Shown here piece by piece: positions 38,125 through 46,159 of a stretch of 64,000 nt of DNA. The translations under genes and the position numbers were made by a program. Within the stretch, counting starts at the first letter, position 1, and each line of letters opens with the position of its first letter. Source of the DNA: Rhizobium sp. C1 (GTDB lineage Bacteria > Pseudomonadota > Alphaproteobacteria > Rhizobiales > Rhizobiaceae); the NCBI RefSeq assembly GCF_021026335.1, contig NZ_JAJNCY010000006.1:186001-250000 (forward strand). Direction: 5' to 3'. The notes below the pieces were generated by a model. It worked only from the letters and a program-made list of their open reading frames with translations, was not told where the DNA came from and did no database searches.

Positions 38125-38925
38125 TCAAGGACCTACGCAGATCGGGGCCTGTCCGGTCGCCGTCTGGCCTGCCTCGGCCTCATAGGCTCGGAAGCCATGA
38201 TCGTCCAGGATCATGATACGGTAGCAAGGGTTGCCGCCCGTCCAGTGCGGATCGGGCGCATCAAGGTCCGTTACGAAGCGATGCGCGCAGGCTTGGCCGG
38301 AGCTGTAGGGAATGCCTTCGCTGCTCATGCCGGTCATCGGCACATGGATATGGCCGAAAGCGATGTGGCGTAGGCCTGGCGCATGGGCGGCGAGTCTCTT
38401 CATAAGGCGGCCGTCATCATGCATTCCGATCCGGTCGAAATGCGCGATGCCGCAGCCCATCGGCGGGTGATGGATGAAGATCGTGGGAGGGGTCTCGTCA
38501 GCGCCGGAAAGCGCCTCGTCAACGAAAACCATGCGATCGTCGCCGAACATGCCGCCAATCACCCCCTTCTCGTGACTGTCGAGGAAGATCAGACGCCCAT
38601 GCGGCGTGTCGATGAACGACTGGATGAAACCGTTGGCGTCGCGCGGATGGTCGGGAAAGGCCTCTATGAATTGCGGGCGTGCATCGTGATTACCGAGCAG
38701 TAGCCGCACTTCGCAGGGAACGGGCGCAAGAATGTCCTTCAGTAGCGCATAGGCCGCCGGCTCGCCATCGTTGCAAAGGTCACCCGTGATCACCAGAAGG
38801 TCGGCATCCGCATGCCTGGCCAGGATATCGGAAATGGCTGCGCGCAGCTGCCGCTCCGGATTCACGCCATTGACAGAAACGCCGGACGGAACGAGGTGGG
38901 TGTCGGTGATCTGGATGATTTTCAT
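38125..38925 (-). CDS. Calcineurin-like phosphodiesterase (CpdA/GpdQ-like)
   Basis: A 266-residue class III metallophosphodiesterase. All metal-binding motifs are present: MKIIQITDTHLVPSG (D8 and H10), VITGDLCNDGEPAAY, LLLGNHDARP, FIHHPP and FGHIHVP. The family covers cAMP phosphodiesterases (CpdA) and glycerophosphodiesterases (GpdQ). It lies at the 3' end of a CUT1-type transporter operon like those for glycerol-3-phosphate and its diesters, where E. coli has the unrelated diesterase UgpQ, so a glycerophosphodiesterase role is attractive but inferred. Start at 38925 (homologues begin MKII). A terminator lies between it and the binding-protein gene. Confidence 0.82.
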   Translation of the reverse strand: MKIIQITDTHLVPSGVSVNGVNPERQLRAAISDILARHADADLLVITGDLCNDGEPAAYALLKDILAPVPCEVRLLLGNHDARPQFIEAFPDHPRDANGFIQSFIDTPHGRLIFLDSHEKGVIGGMFGDDRMVFVDEALSGADETPPTIFIHHPPMGCGIAHFDRIGMHDDGRLMKRLAAHAPGLRHIAFGHIHVPMTGMSSEGIPYSSGQACAHRFVTDLDAPDPHWTGGNPCYRIMILDDHGFRAYEAEAGQTATGQAPICVGP

Positions 38926-38942
38926 GCGCGGGTGTCTTTCCA

Positions 38943-38979
38943 ATAAAAACGGCTGCCGAAGGGGTGCCTTCAGCAGCCG
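38943..38979 (-). terminator. Terminator inside the transporter operon
   Basis: On the minus strand CGGCTGCTGAAGG pairs with CCTTCGGCAGCCG (one mismatch) over a 4-nt loop, followed by TTTTTAT. It lies 18 nt after the binding-protein stop. The phosphodiesterase gene downstream must be served by read-through or by its own promoter. Confidence 0.8.
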
Positions 38980-38996
38980 CATTCCGGTGATGTTGC

Positions 38997-40298
38997 TTAC
39001 TGCATCAGTGCGTTGGTCTGCTCGACCATCTGCTTCAGGCCCGCTTCCGGCGTGACGTCGCCGCGCATGACCGAACCGATAATGTCGCGCTGGGTGCGCC
39101 AGATGCGAACCGAGTCGCCGCCCGGATAGCCGGCCCAGGGAAGCGAGCGGTCAGCCTGCAGGGAAGCCGTCTTCACATTCGGATGTTCGGCATAATAGGG
39201 CGCCAGATAGTCGGGGCCGGTTGCCAGCTTGTTGGTCGGCAGGTAGCCGGTGATGCGGACGATCGTGTTCTGAGCTTCAGGGCCGGTGATCCACTTCAGA
39301 TATTTCCAGGCGGCATCCTGCTTGGCCTTGTCCTGGGTCAGGATCACGGCGGAGTTGCCGCCTGTCGGCACACCGCCCTTTTCCTTGTTGTCCAGCGGGA
39401 ATGTGGCTGTCTTCAGCGGGAAGCGGTTGCCGACCAGCGCTTCGATCGTCTGGACATGGGCCGGTGTCGAGAAGATGAAGCCGGTGAGGCCGGCGCCGAA
39501 CTGCTGGCGGGACTGGTCCCAATCGAGCAGGTTCTGGCCACCTTCTGTGACGAACTGGCGCGCCATCTTCAGCGCATTCAGGCCGATCTCGTTGTCGAAG
39601 GCCACCTTCTTGCTGGCCTCATCAACCAGCTTGCCGCCCTGTTCGAAGACGAGCGACTGCCAGAGCCAGTCATCCGGCCAGCCGTTGATGTCGTAGCCCA
39701 TGCCGGCTATCTTCGGGTCGAGCGCATGGATCTTCTTGGCCAGTGCAATCAGTTCCGGGAAGGTCGTGGGCATGTGGTCCGGGTCGCCGCCAGCCTTCTT
39801 CACCAGATCGGCATTGATATACATGATCGGCGAGGAGGCGTTGACCGGCAGGCCGAACTGCTTGCCGTCGACCTGACCGAGAGCCGCCATCTTGGGCGAA
39901 AAGTTCTTGTCGAGAAAGGCCTGGCCGCCTTCAGCTGCAATGAACGGACTCAGATCGGTGATCTGATGGCGCGGCAGCAGCGTGTGCACCAGTTCGGCCG
40001 TCATGTTGTAGCCGGAGAAATAGACATCCGGGAGATTGCCGGTAACGGCGGCGCGCAGGACCTGCTGCTGGCCATCGTTGTAGCTGGCGGCGGGCGCCAG
40101 AAAGTTGATCTTGATGTCGGGATTGTTCTTCATGAATTCATCGGCGAGCGGCTGATGGAATTTCGTGAAGCCCGGCAGGTTGTAGAGCACGTTGAGCGTG
40201 ATCTGGTCGGCGGCGTGGACCGGTGCCGAAAGCCCGCCAAGCGTTGCGGCGGCGAGCCCGGCAAGGCTGCCGAGCATGAGGCGTCGATTGATTTTCAT
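38997..40298 (-). CDS. CUT1-family ABC transporter substrate-binding protein
   Basis: A 433-residue exported binding protein with a twin-arginine-like signal (MKINRRLMLGSLAGL, ending VHAA). The mature part opens ITLNVLYNLPGFTKFHQPLA and contains ASYNDGQQQVLRAAVTGNLP, the layout of UgpB and carbohydrate-binding proteins of cluster D. The ligand is not determinable, but an associated phosphodiesterase suggests glycerol-3-phosphate, its diesters or a sugar phosphate. The ATG at 40298 follows GGAGATCGTC. It is followed by a strong terminator, consistent with high expression. Confidence 0.87.
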   Translation of the reverse strand: MKINRRLMLGSLAGLAAATLGGLSAPVHAADQITLNVLYNLPGFTKFHQPLADEFMKNNPDIKINFLAPAASYNDGQQQVLRAAVTGNLPDVYFSGYNMTAELVHTLLPRHQITDLSPFIAAEGGQAFLDKNFSPKMAALGQVDGKQFGLPVNASSPIMYINADLVKKAGGDPDHMPTTFPELIALAKKIHALDPKIAGMGYDINGWPDDWLWQSLVFEQGGKLVDEASKKVAFDNEIGLNALKMARQFVTEGGQNLLDWDQSRQQFGAGLTGFIFSTPAHVQTIEALVGNRFPLKTATFPLDNKEKGGVPTGGNSAVILTQDKAKQDAAWKYLKWITGPEAQNTIVRITGYLPTNKLATGPDYLAPYYAEHPNVKTASLQADRSLPWAGYPGGDSVRIWRTQRDIIGSVMRGDVTPEAGLKQMVEQTNALMQ

Positions 40299-40335
40299 GA
40301 CGATCTCCAGACGTTGGGTTGGGAGGAGGAGAGGG

Positions 40336-41151
40336 TTATTTGACACCGGTCATGGTGATGCCGGCGATGAAGTGGCGACGTGCCAGAAGGAAACAGACGA
40401 GCATGGGAAGCGTGATCAGCGTGGCGCCCGCCATCAGTGCCCCGTAATTGGCGCCGGATTCGATATCGGCGAAGAACAGCATGCCGAGCGGCGGCGGCGC
40501 GAGTTCGGGCTGCGAGATGACGATCATGGGCCAGTAGAGATCGTTCCAGTGGGCCACCAGCGAGAAGACCGAAAAGGCGGCCAGCGACGGCAGCGACCCG
40601 CGCAGCACCAGGCCCCAGCAGATTTCCATTTCCGAGAACCCGTCCATCCGCGCCGCCTCGATGATCTCGTCCGGGTAGCTGCGGAAGGATTGATGGAAGA
40701 GGAAGATCGCGAAGACCGAGAGGAAGAAGGGGGCCATCATGGCAAAATAGGTGTTGAGCAGTTGCGCTTTGGCCAGCCCGACGAAGAGCGGCAGCGCCAG
40801 CGCCTGGATCGGCACGCAAAGGGCGGCGATGACGAGACCCATCAGCAGCTTCCGGCCCGGAAACTTGATCTTGGCGAGCGCATAGGCAGCAGGCACAGCG
40901 GTCAGGATCTGCACGATCAGAATGCCGCCGCAGACGATCACGCCATTCAGCATGAAGCGCGCCATCGGGGCCTGCGCAAGCGCTGCGCCGTAATTGGCCG
41001 CACCGCTGAAGTCCTTGGGGATCGGCCAGAGCGAGACGTCGAAGATCTCCGCCGGCGAGCGGATCGAGGTGAGGAACATCCAATAGAAGGGCAGGAGCAT
41101 GATGGATGCGCCCGCTGCAAGAACCAGATGTGGACTGTATTTGCGCAGCAT
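40336..41151 (-). CDS. CUT1-family ABC transporter permease (MalG/UgpE type)
   Basis: A 271-residue permease with six helices. It opens LVLAAGASIMLLPFYWMFLT and has the EAA loop EIIEAARMDGFSEMEICWGL, which docks on the ATPase. It pairs with the upstream permease gene; the ATG overlaps that gene's stop by one to three bases at 41151. The binding-protein gene follows after 37 nt. Confidence 0.9.
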   Translation of the reverse strand: MLRKYSPHLVLAAGASIMLLPFYWMFLTSIRSPAEIFDVSLWPIPKDFSGAANYGAALAQAPMARFMLNGVIVCGGILIVQILTAVPAAYALAKIKFPGRKLLMGLVIAALCVPIQALALPLFVGLAKAQLLNTYFAMMAPFFLSVFAIFLFHQSFRSYPDEIIEAARMDGFSEMEICWGLVLRGSLPSLAAFSVFSLVAHWNDLYWPMIVISQPELAPPPLGMLFFADIESGANYGALMAGATLITLPMLVCFLLARRHFIAGITMTGVK

Positions 41152-42077
41152 CAGTAGTGCACCTTGCGATCCAGATAGAAGGTCTGGCCGATCGACAGGA
41201 CGAGGATGATGGCGAGAAAGATCAGCGTCAGCGCCGCCGCATAGCCGGTGTTGGAATATTCGAAGCCCTCGAGATAGAGTTCGAAGAGCAGGACTTCGGA
41301 ACCCGCCCGCCCCTTGGTCAGAACCGCGACCGTCTCGAAGACCTTGAAGGCGGAAATCGAGGTGGTCACCGCCACGAAGAGCGTGGTCGGTCCGAGCATC
41401 GGCCAGGTGACGGTGAGAAACCGGTCGATCGGGTTCTTCGCGCCGTCGAGCTGTGCCGCCTCATAGAGATCCTTCGGGATCGCCGTCAGGCCCGCGAGAA
41501 ACAGCACCATGTTGAATCCCAGAACCTGCCAGACGCCGATGGCGGCCATGGAGGGGATGAGCAATGTCGGATTGGACAGGAAGGAGACCGGCTCGAAGCC
41601 GAACCATTTGATCGCCGCATTCACGGGCCCGATCGAGGGGTGAAGCAGGAACTGCCAAACGGTTGCCATGGCCACGAGCGTTGCGGTGACCGGCAAAAAA
41701 TAGGCGGCCTCCCAGAAGGCGCGGCTGCGCTTGCGGGCATGCACCAGCATGGCCACGCCGAGCGCCAGAAACACGCCGAAGGGAATGACGATCGCTACAT
41801 AGAGCGCCGTGTTGGTCAGCGCGCGCAGGAAGACAGCATCGTGAAACGCCTTCACGAAATTGCCGATGCCCACGAAGTGGAAGGCGAGGGCGCCCAGCTT
41901 GTAATCCGTCACCGAAAAGCCGGTCAGCACCACGATTGGGATGATGTAGGTGGCGAACAGCAGCAGCACGGCGGGCGCAGCGAAGGCGAGCCCCCGCCAG
42001 GCCATGCGGCTTCCGGCGCTTCTTCGCTTGGCCGTGGACATTGCGGAAGGGATCTCGCCGGCTTCGATCGCGGTCAT
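41151..42077 (-). CDS. CUT1-family ABC transporter permease (MalF/UgpA type)
   Basis: A 308-residue permease with six helices. The first helix is LAFAAPAVLLLFATYIIPIV, and the EAA loop is YEAAQLDGAKNPIDRFLTVTWP. It has an N-terminal cytoplasmic tail of about 25 residues ([20 protein letters not shown]) before the first helix. The start overlaps the ATPase stop by 4 bp (42074-42077). Confidence 0.9.
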   Translation of the reverse strand: MTAIEAGEIPSAMSTAKRRSAGSRMAWRGLAFAAPAVLLLFATYIIPIVVLTGFSVTDYKLGALAFHFVGIGNFVKAFHDAVFLRALTNTALYVAIVIPFGVFLALGVAMLVHARKRSRAFWEAAYFLPVTATLVAMATVWQFLLHPSIGPVNAAIKWFGFEPVSFLSNPTLLIPSMAAIGVWQVLGFNMVLFLAGLTAIPKDLYEAAQLDGAKNPIDRFLTVTWPMLGPTTLFVAVTTSISAFKVFETVAVLTKGRAGSEVLLFELYLEGFEYSNTGYAAALTLIFLAIILVLSIGQTFYLDRKVHY

Positions 42078-43219
42078 GCCGCCACCTCGCGCCGGTCGGC
42101 CAGGGCGCAGCGCAGGCCGTCGTCGCCGAAGAGATGGGCATTTTCCCGCCGGAAGCCGAGATGCAGGACGCCGTCGGCATCAGCCTCGAGCGCTGCGCCG
42201 GCATGGATGCGGACTGTCAGTCTGACAGCCTCGTCCTTCAGCAGGTGGCAGTGAACGAAGCGATCAGCGCCATGCATTTCGCTGCGCGCGATCCGCACGG
42301 CCAGTCCATCGACGACGGGGTGGAGGTCCTCCGGGCGAAGGCCGAGGGTTGCGGCATCACCCTTGCGATCGGCAACAGCCAGACCGAGATCCTGTCCCTG
42401 CGCATGGACCCGGCCCTCGGCGGAAATCTCGACTGGCAGGAGGTTGATCGAAGGCGTTCCGATGAAGCGGGCGACCGTCAGCGTGGCAGGCTGCCGGTAG
42501 AGTTCGTCCGGCGTGCCCAGTTGCTCGATGCGGCCTTCCGTCATCAGAGCGATGCGGTCCGACATGGTCATGGCTTCGACCTGGTCGTGGGTGACATAGA
42601 TGAAGGTAGCGCCGAGGCGGCGATGCAGGCCGGCGAGCTCGTCGCGCATGTGGGCGCGCAGCTTGGCGTCGAGATTGGACAGCGGCTCGTCCATCAGGAA
42701 GGCCGCCGGTTCGCGCACGAGCGCGCGCGCCAGCGCCACGCGCTGCCGCTGGCCGCCCGACAGCTGGGCCGGCTTGCGGTCTAGCAGATGGTCGATCTGC
42801 AGCAGGGCCGCCGCCGCAGCGACGGCTTGGTCGATCTCGCCCAAGGTGTGACTGGAAGCCGCCATCCCCCCGACGAGCGGCAGACGCGCGGCGAGCGAAA
42901 GGCGGCGCATGCGCAGGGGCGTGGCGATGTTCTGCCTCACCGTCATATGCGGATAAAGCGCATAGGACTGGAACACCATGGCGAGGTTCCGGTCGCTCGG
43001 GTCGCGTTTCGTGACATCTTCGCCACCGATCAGCACCGTGCCGCGATCCGGCTGTTCCAGCCCCGCGATGATGCGAAGCAGCGTGGACTTGCCGCAGCCG
43101 GACATGCCGACCAGAGACAGAAATTCGCCCGGACGGATCGTAAGATCAATGTTCTTCAGAACATCGTCCGCTCCAAAGCCCTTGCCGATTCCGTGAAGCT
43201 CAACTGCGCGAGGTGTCAT
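42074..43219 (-). CDS. CUT1-family ABC transporter ATP-binding protein (UgpC/MalK type)
   Basis: A 381-residue ATPase with Walker [10 protein letters not shown], signature [19 protein letters not shown], Walker [21 protein letters not shown] switch and a C-terminal MalK-like regulatory domain (from about 245). An extra 20-residue loop in the helical domain ([20 protein letters not shown]) is unlike most MalK proteins. It is the first gene of the operon ATPase-permease-permease-binding protein-phosphodiesterase. An intact IS element sits 148 bp upstream of its start. Confidence 0.91.
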   Translation of the reverse strand: MTPRAVELHGIGKGFGADDVLKNIDLTIRPGEFLSLVGMSGCGKSTLLRIIAGLEQPDRGTVLIGGEDVTKRDPSDRNLAMVFQSYALYPHMTVRQNIATPLRMRRLSLAARLPLVGGMAASSHTLGEIDQAVAAAAALLQIDHLLDRKPAQLSGGQRQRVALARALVREPAAFLMDEPLSNLDAKLRAHMRDELAGLHRRLGATFIYVTHDQVEAMTMSDRIALMTEGRIEQLGTPDELYRQPATLTVARFIGTPSINLLPVEISAEGRVHAQGQDLGLAVADRKGDAATLGLRPEDLHPVVDGLAVRIARSEMHGADRFVHCHLLKDEAVRLTVRIHAGAALEADADGVLHLGFRRENAHLFGDDGLRCALADRREVAA

Positions 43220-43366
43220 TTTAACCGTCCTTTTTCAGGCGGCTAATGGAACCTCGCCATGACAGACAGGCGACAATTGTGAGAAAGTTTCATGACCTGC
43301 ACTGTTTCCGCATCGATGCTAAACTTTCAAAGATCAGGATCTCCCACAGAGATGCATAATGGCTAG

Positions 43367-44205
43367 GTCATATACCCATAAACTAATTTTTGATTTGAAT
43401 GGATTGTGTTTCACTGCCTCTGTTGATTTGGAGGCAGAGATGGCGCGCTTTGATTTGACGGATTTCGAATGGTCGGTGATTGAGCCGCTTCTTCCCACGA
43501 AGGTTCGTGGTAAGGCACGGGTTGATGACCGGCGGGTATTGAATGGCATATTCTGGCGGTTGCGGACCGGTGCGCCCTGGGCCGATATTCCAGCTCGATA
43601 TGGTCCCTATACGACCTGCGTCAATCGCTTCAACCGGTGGCGTCACGCCGGTCACTGGGCTCGCATTCTCAAGGCAATTTCAGAAGCTTACGACGGCGAC
43701 ATTCAAATGATCGACAGCTCATCGATCCGCGTGCATCAACACGCCGCCAACGGTCAAAAAAAGAGGAACGATCCGGTTGCATGGGTCGTTCGCGTGGCGG
43801 GCTGACAACCAAAATCCATGCCCTTGTCGATGCCGAAGGGCGTCCAATCATGTTGAAGCTGACAGCAGGCCAAGCGCATGATGGACGCTCGGCGGCGAAT
43901 ATGTTCGACACCGTCAAATCCGGCAACATTCTTCTTGCTGATCGCGCCTATGACAGCGACGCTCTGCGTGACACCCTCAAATCCCGTGGAGCATGGGGAT
44001 GCATTCGCCCCATGCCCAACCGGGTCAATATTCCCGTCTTCAGCCCGTGGATTTACAAACAGCGCAATGCGGTAGAGAGGTTCTTCAACAAACTCAAACA
44101 CTTCCGAGCCATCGCAACTCGTTATGACAAACGCGGCGACAATGTCCTCGCATCCGTCCAGCTTGCTTCAATTCGGATTTGGCTCCGTTCTTATGAGAAC
44201 GTGGC
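43367..44205 (+). mobile_element. Intact IS5-family insertion sequence (839 bp)
   Basis: A complete element with terminal repeats, CTAG duplication and a two-frame DDE transposase. It is a different member of the family from the relics at 29511 and 36994. Its transposase points away from the ABC operon at 38-43 kb and it lies between that operon and the TetR gene. Intact repeats and frames suggest recent insertion. Confidence 0.85.
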
Positions 44206-44209
44206 CTAG
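43440..44209 (+). CDS. IS5-family transposase, made by -1 frameshift
   Basis: The first frame (43440-43805) gives MARFDLTDFEWSVIEPLLPT, the N-terminal domain and the first catalytic Asp (QMIDSSSIRVHQHA). At a slippery A-AAA-AAG the ribosome can move to the -1 frame, which continues MGRSRGGLTTKIHALVDAEG, LLADRAYDSDALRD (second Asp) and RNAVERFFNKLKHFRAIATR (Glu). The full product is about 256 residues. The stop codon TAG at 44207-44209 lies outside the element, in the CTAG target duplication. Confidence 0.85.
43757..43763 (+). other. Slippery heptamer A AAA AAG for transposase frameshift
   Basis: In the first frame the codons are CAA-AAA-AAG, giving the canonical -1 heptamer. The downstream -1 frame is open to the end of the element, while the zero frame stops at 43805. 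Confidence 0.75.
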
Positions 44210-44231
44210 ACCGCCGTCCGCCGCTTAGGCG

Positions 44232-44876
44232 TTACGAACCCTCTCCGCTTGTCTGTTTCAGATCAAATTCCGCCAGCTGGCCGCGGATCAGCCGTTTGTA
44301 GTCGGCCACGATCCGTTCGCCCTCTTCGCCGCCCTGAAAGAGTGCAAGTCGCACTGCCCCGCCGGCCAACTGGAAGAGGAGATAGACGGAGCGGGTGAAG
44401 TTCTCGCGATGATGCTCGGCGATGAAATGCTGGAGTCTTGAGGAGACGGCCGCCGCCTGCGCGCGCGTCTGCGCGATATCCAGGTTCAGCAATTCCTTGT
44501 CTGCCTGCACGGCATGCAGGAGATCCTGGATGGCGGGTTTATCCTTCAGCAGATCAAAGTAGCTGTCGATGATGGCGTCCGTTGCGGGGAAAATGTCTTT
44601 CGCCGCCGTAACCGATTGAAGGAGCCCGGTGAGCTGGGTGAGAAACCCGTTCGAGAAACGGCGGTAGAGCTCCGCCATCACGGCCGTCCGGTTGGGGAAG
44701 TAGTGGTAGACCGTCGGCAGCGGCATCTTGCTGGCAGAGGCGATATCCGACATCGCCAGCCCCGCCAGCCCCTTTTCCCCGATCAACACCTGCGTAGTCG
44801 CAAGGATATGATCCACGCGCTCGCGGCTGCGATCCTGGCGCGGCTGACGCCGCAGCGTTTTCGTCACGTCTTTCAT
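44232..44876 (-). CDS. TetR-family transcriptional regulator
   Basis: A 214-residue repressor. The helix-turn-helix is at about residues 15-65 (RERVDHILATTQVLIGEKGL, MSDIASASKMPLPTVYHYFP), the signature of TetR proteins; the C-terminal ligand domain is divergent. A stretch upstream stays open in frame but has no support; ATG 44876 is chosen because the DNA-binding domain begins shortly after it. It is divergent from the MFS gene at 44979, with a 33-bp palindrome between, and most likely represses the MFS/oxidase/PLP-enzyme operon and itself. Confidence 0.88.
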   Translation of the reverse strand: MKDVTKTLRRQPRQDRSRERVDHILATTQVLIGEKGLAGLAMSDIASASKMPLPTVYHYFPNRTAVMAELYRRFSNGFLTQLTGLLQSVTAAKDIFPATDAIIDSYFDLLKDKPAIQDLLHAVQADKELLNLDIAQTRAQAAAVSSRLQHFIAEHHRENFTRSVYLLFQLAGGAVRLALFQGGEEGERIVADYKRLIRGQLAEFDLKQTSGEGS

Positions 44877-44915
44877 CCGCGCCCCCGATTGACAACATCC
44901 GGCAATCCTAGCATG

Positions 44916-44948
44916 TTTCAAAAGCTGATAGTCTATCAGTTTTTGAAA
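44916..44948. promoter_or_regulatory. 33-bp palindrome, probable TetR operator
   Basis: TTTCAAAA-g-CTGATAG-t-CTATCAG-t-TTTTGAAA. The two halves are perfectly complementary over 15 of 16 positions, centred on base 44932. It lies 39 bp upstream of the TetR start and 30 bp before the MFS start, where it would block both divergent promoters. Confidence 0.8.
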
Positions 44949-44978
44949 AGCTTCAAGAAATAGAAGCGGGGAACGGGA

Positions 44979-46136
44979 ATGGATGCACAATGGCTGGTCG
45001 GCAATCCGACCCGCGCCAATGTATGGGCGGCGCTGTGGGTGGGCTCGGTAGGGCTTCTGGTTCTGGGACTGCAGCCCATTCTGCTCGGCGCGCTGCTGAA
45101 TGAAGGGCGGGTCAATTTCGACCAGCTTGCTTTGGCCGCGACGGTCGAGATTCTGGCGATCGGGATCGGATCGGTTCTGTCGGCCTTCGCTCTCGGGAGC
45201 GGCGCAATTCGCACAAAGGCTCTGGTTTTTCTCGTTCTCGCGGCTGTCTGCGACCACGCCACGGCGGCAACCACCGGCCCAACCTCCGTCATCGTGACCC
45301 GCGGCCTGGCCGGCCTTGCCGAGGGCGCGCTGGTCGCCTTTGCCGTCGAGTTGATTGCGCGGTCTCGCCATCCTGGACGGATCGGCGGTTATTTCGTATC
45401 GTTTCAGACGCTGGGGCAGGCGCTGATGGCAGCCATGATGGCACTCTGGACCGTGGGGCGCTGGGGGGCTGCCGGCGGGTTCGAGACGATGGCTGTCGTT
45501 GCTCTGGCGAGCCTTGTCGTCGTCTTTTTCCTGCCCCGCGCCTATGGCGTGCTTCCGAAACCTGCCGATGAAACTGCATCGGGCCTTTTGCGTCTGGCGC
45601 CCGTTACCGCGCTTCTGGCGATCTTTTGCTTCTACCAGTTTCTCGGGGCGCTCTGGGCTTTTCTGGAGCCTCTGGGCGGTGACGCCGGCATTTCCGCCGA
45701 TATCGTCGGATTGATGGTGTCGTTCAGTCTGGCAGCCCAGATCCTGGGCGCAACGCTGTCGACGGTCATCGAGGCGAGGTTGCCGTTTCGCCCTGTTGTC
45801 CTGATCGCCGGTCTGCTGGCCATCGGCATAGCCCTGATCATCCCGCTGCATCCGCCGGCCCTCGTTTTCTGGGGGCTTGCCATGACGATCGGTTTCATCT
45901 GGCTCTTCGTCGTCCCGTTCCAGATCCGCTTGGCTGTGGATGCGGACGCCTCGCGCGGGGCGGCCCTTCTGGTGCCCGCCGCTCAGCTTTTCGGCGCAGC
46001 GCTTGGGCCGGCAGGGGCTTCAGCCTTTGTCGAAACGGGTTCCGCCGCCGGCGTCGCCTATTATGCGGCAGCCAGCGCCGCCGCTTCCGTCGTTTTCGTC
46101 ATTTTCAACGCGCTTGTTCGCCGGCGGCCGCGCTGA
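44979..46136 (+). CDS. MFS transporter
   Basis: A 385-residue protein with about 12 membrane helices. It starts MDAQWLVGNPTRANVWAALW and has loops of small charged motifs in a typical MFS pattern (ARSRHPGRIGGYFVSFQTLG after helix 4). It is a compact transporter without strong similarity to a known substrate class. GGGAACGGGA precedes the ATG. It is the first gene of the operon controlled by the TetR palindrome, with the oxidase gene 23 nt downstream, so it probably moves the substrate or product of those enzymes. Confidence 0.85.
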   Translation: MDAQWLVGNPTRANVWAALWVGSVGLLVLGLQPILLGALLNEGRVNFDQLALAATVEILAIGIGSVLSAFALGSGAIRTKALVFLVLAAVCDHATAATTGPTSVIVTRGLAGLAEGALVAFAVELIARSRHPGRIGGYFVSFQTLGQALMAAMMALWTVGRWGAAGGFETMAVVALASLVVVFFLPRAYGVLPKPADETASGLLRLAPVTALLAIFCFYQFLGALWAFLEPLGGDAGISADIVGLMVSFSLAAQILGATLSTVIEARLPFRPVVLIAGLLAIGIALIIPLHPPALVFWGLAMTIGFIWLFVVPFQIRLAVDADASRGAALLVPAAQLFGAALGPAGASAFVETGSAAGVAYYAAASAAASVVFVIFNALVRRRPR

Positions 46137-46159
46137 GAGAAGAAAGGGAGCCGCCACGC

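Larger units (their letters stand above)
43363..44209. repeat. Target-site duplication and terminal repeats of the 839-bp IS
   Basis: CTAG occurs directly outside both ends (43363-43366 and 44206-44209), the YTAR-type 4-bp duplication of IS5-family elements. The imperfect 15-bp terminal repeats are 43367-43381 (GTCATATACCCATAA) and the complement of 44191-44205 (GCCACGTTCTCATAA), with 10 of 15 matching. Confidence 0.8.
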
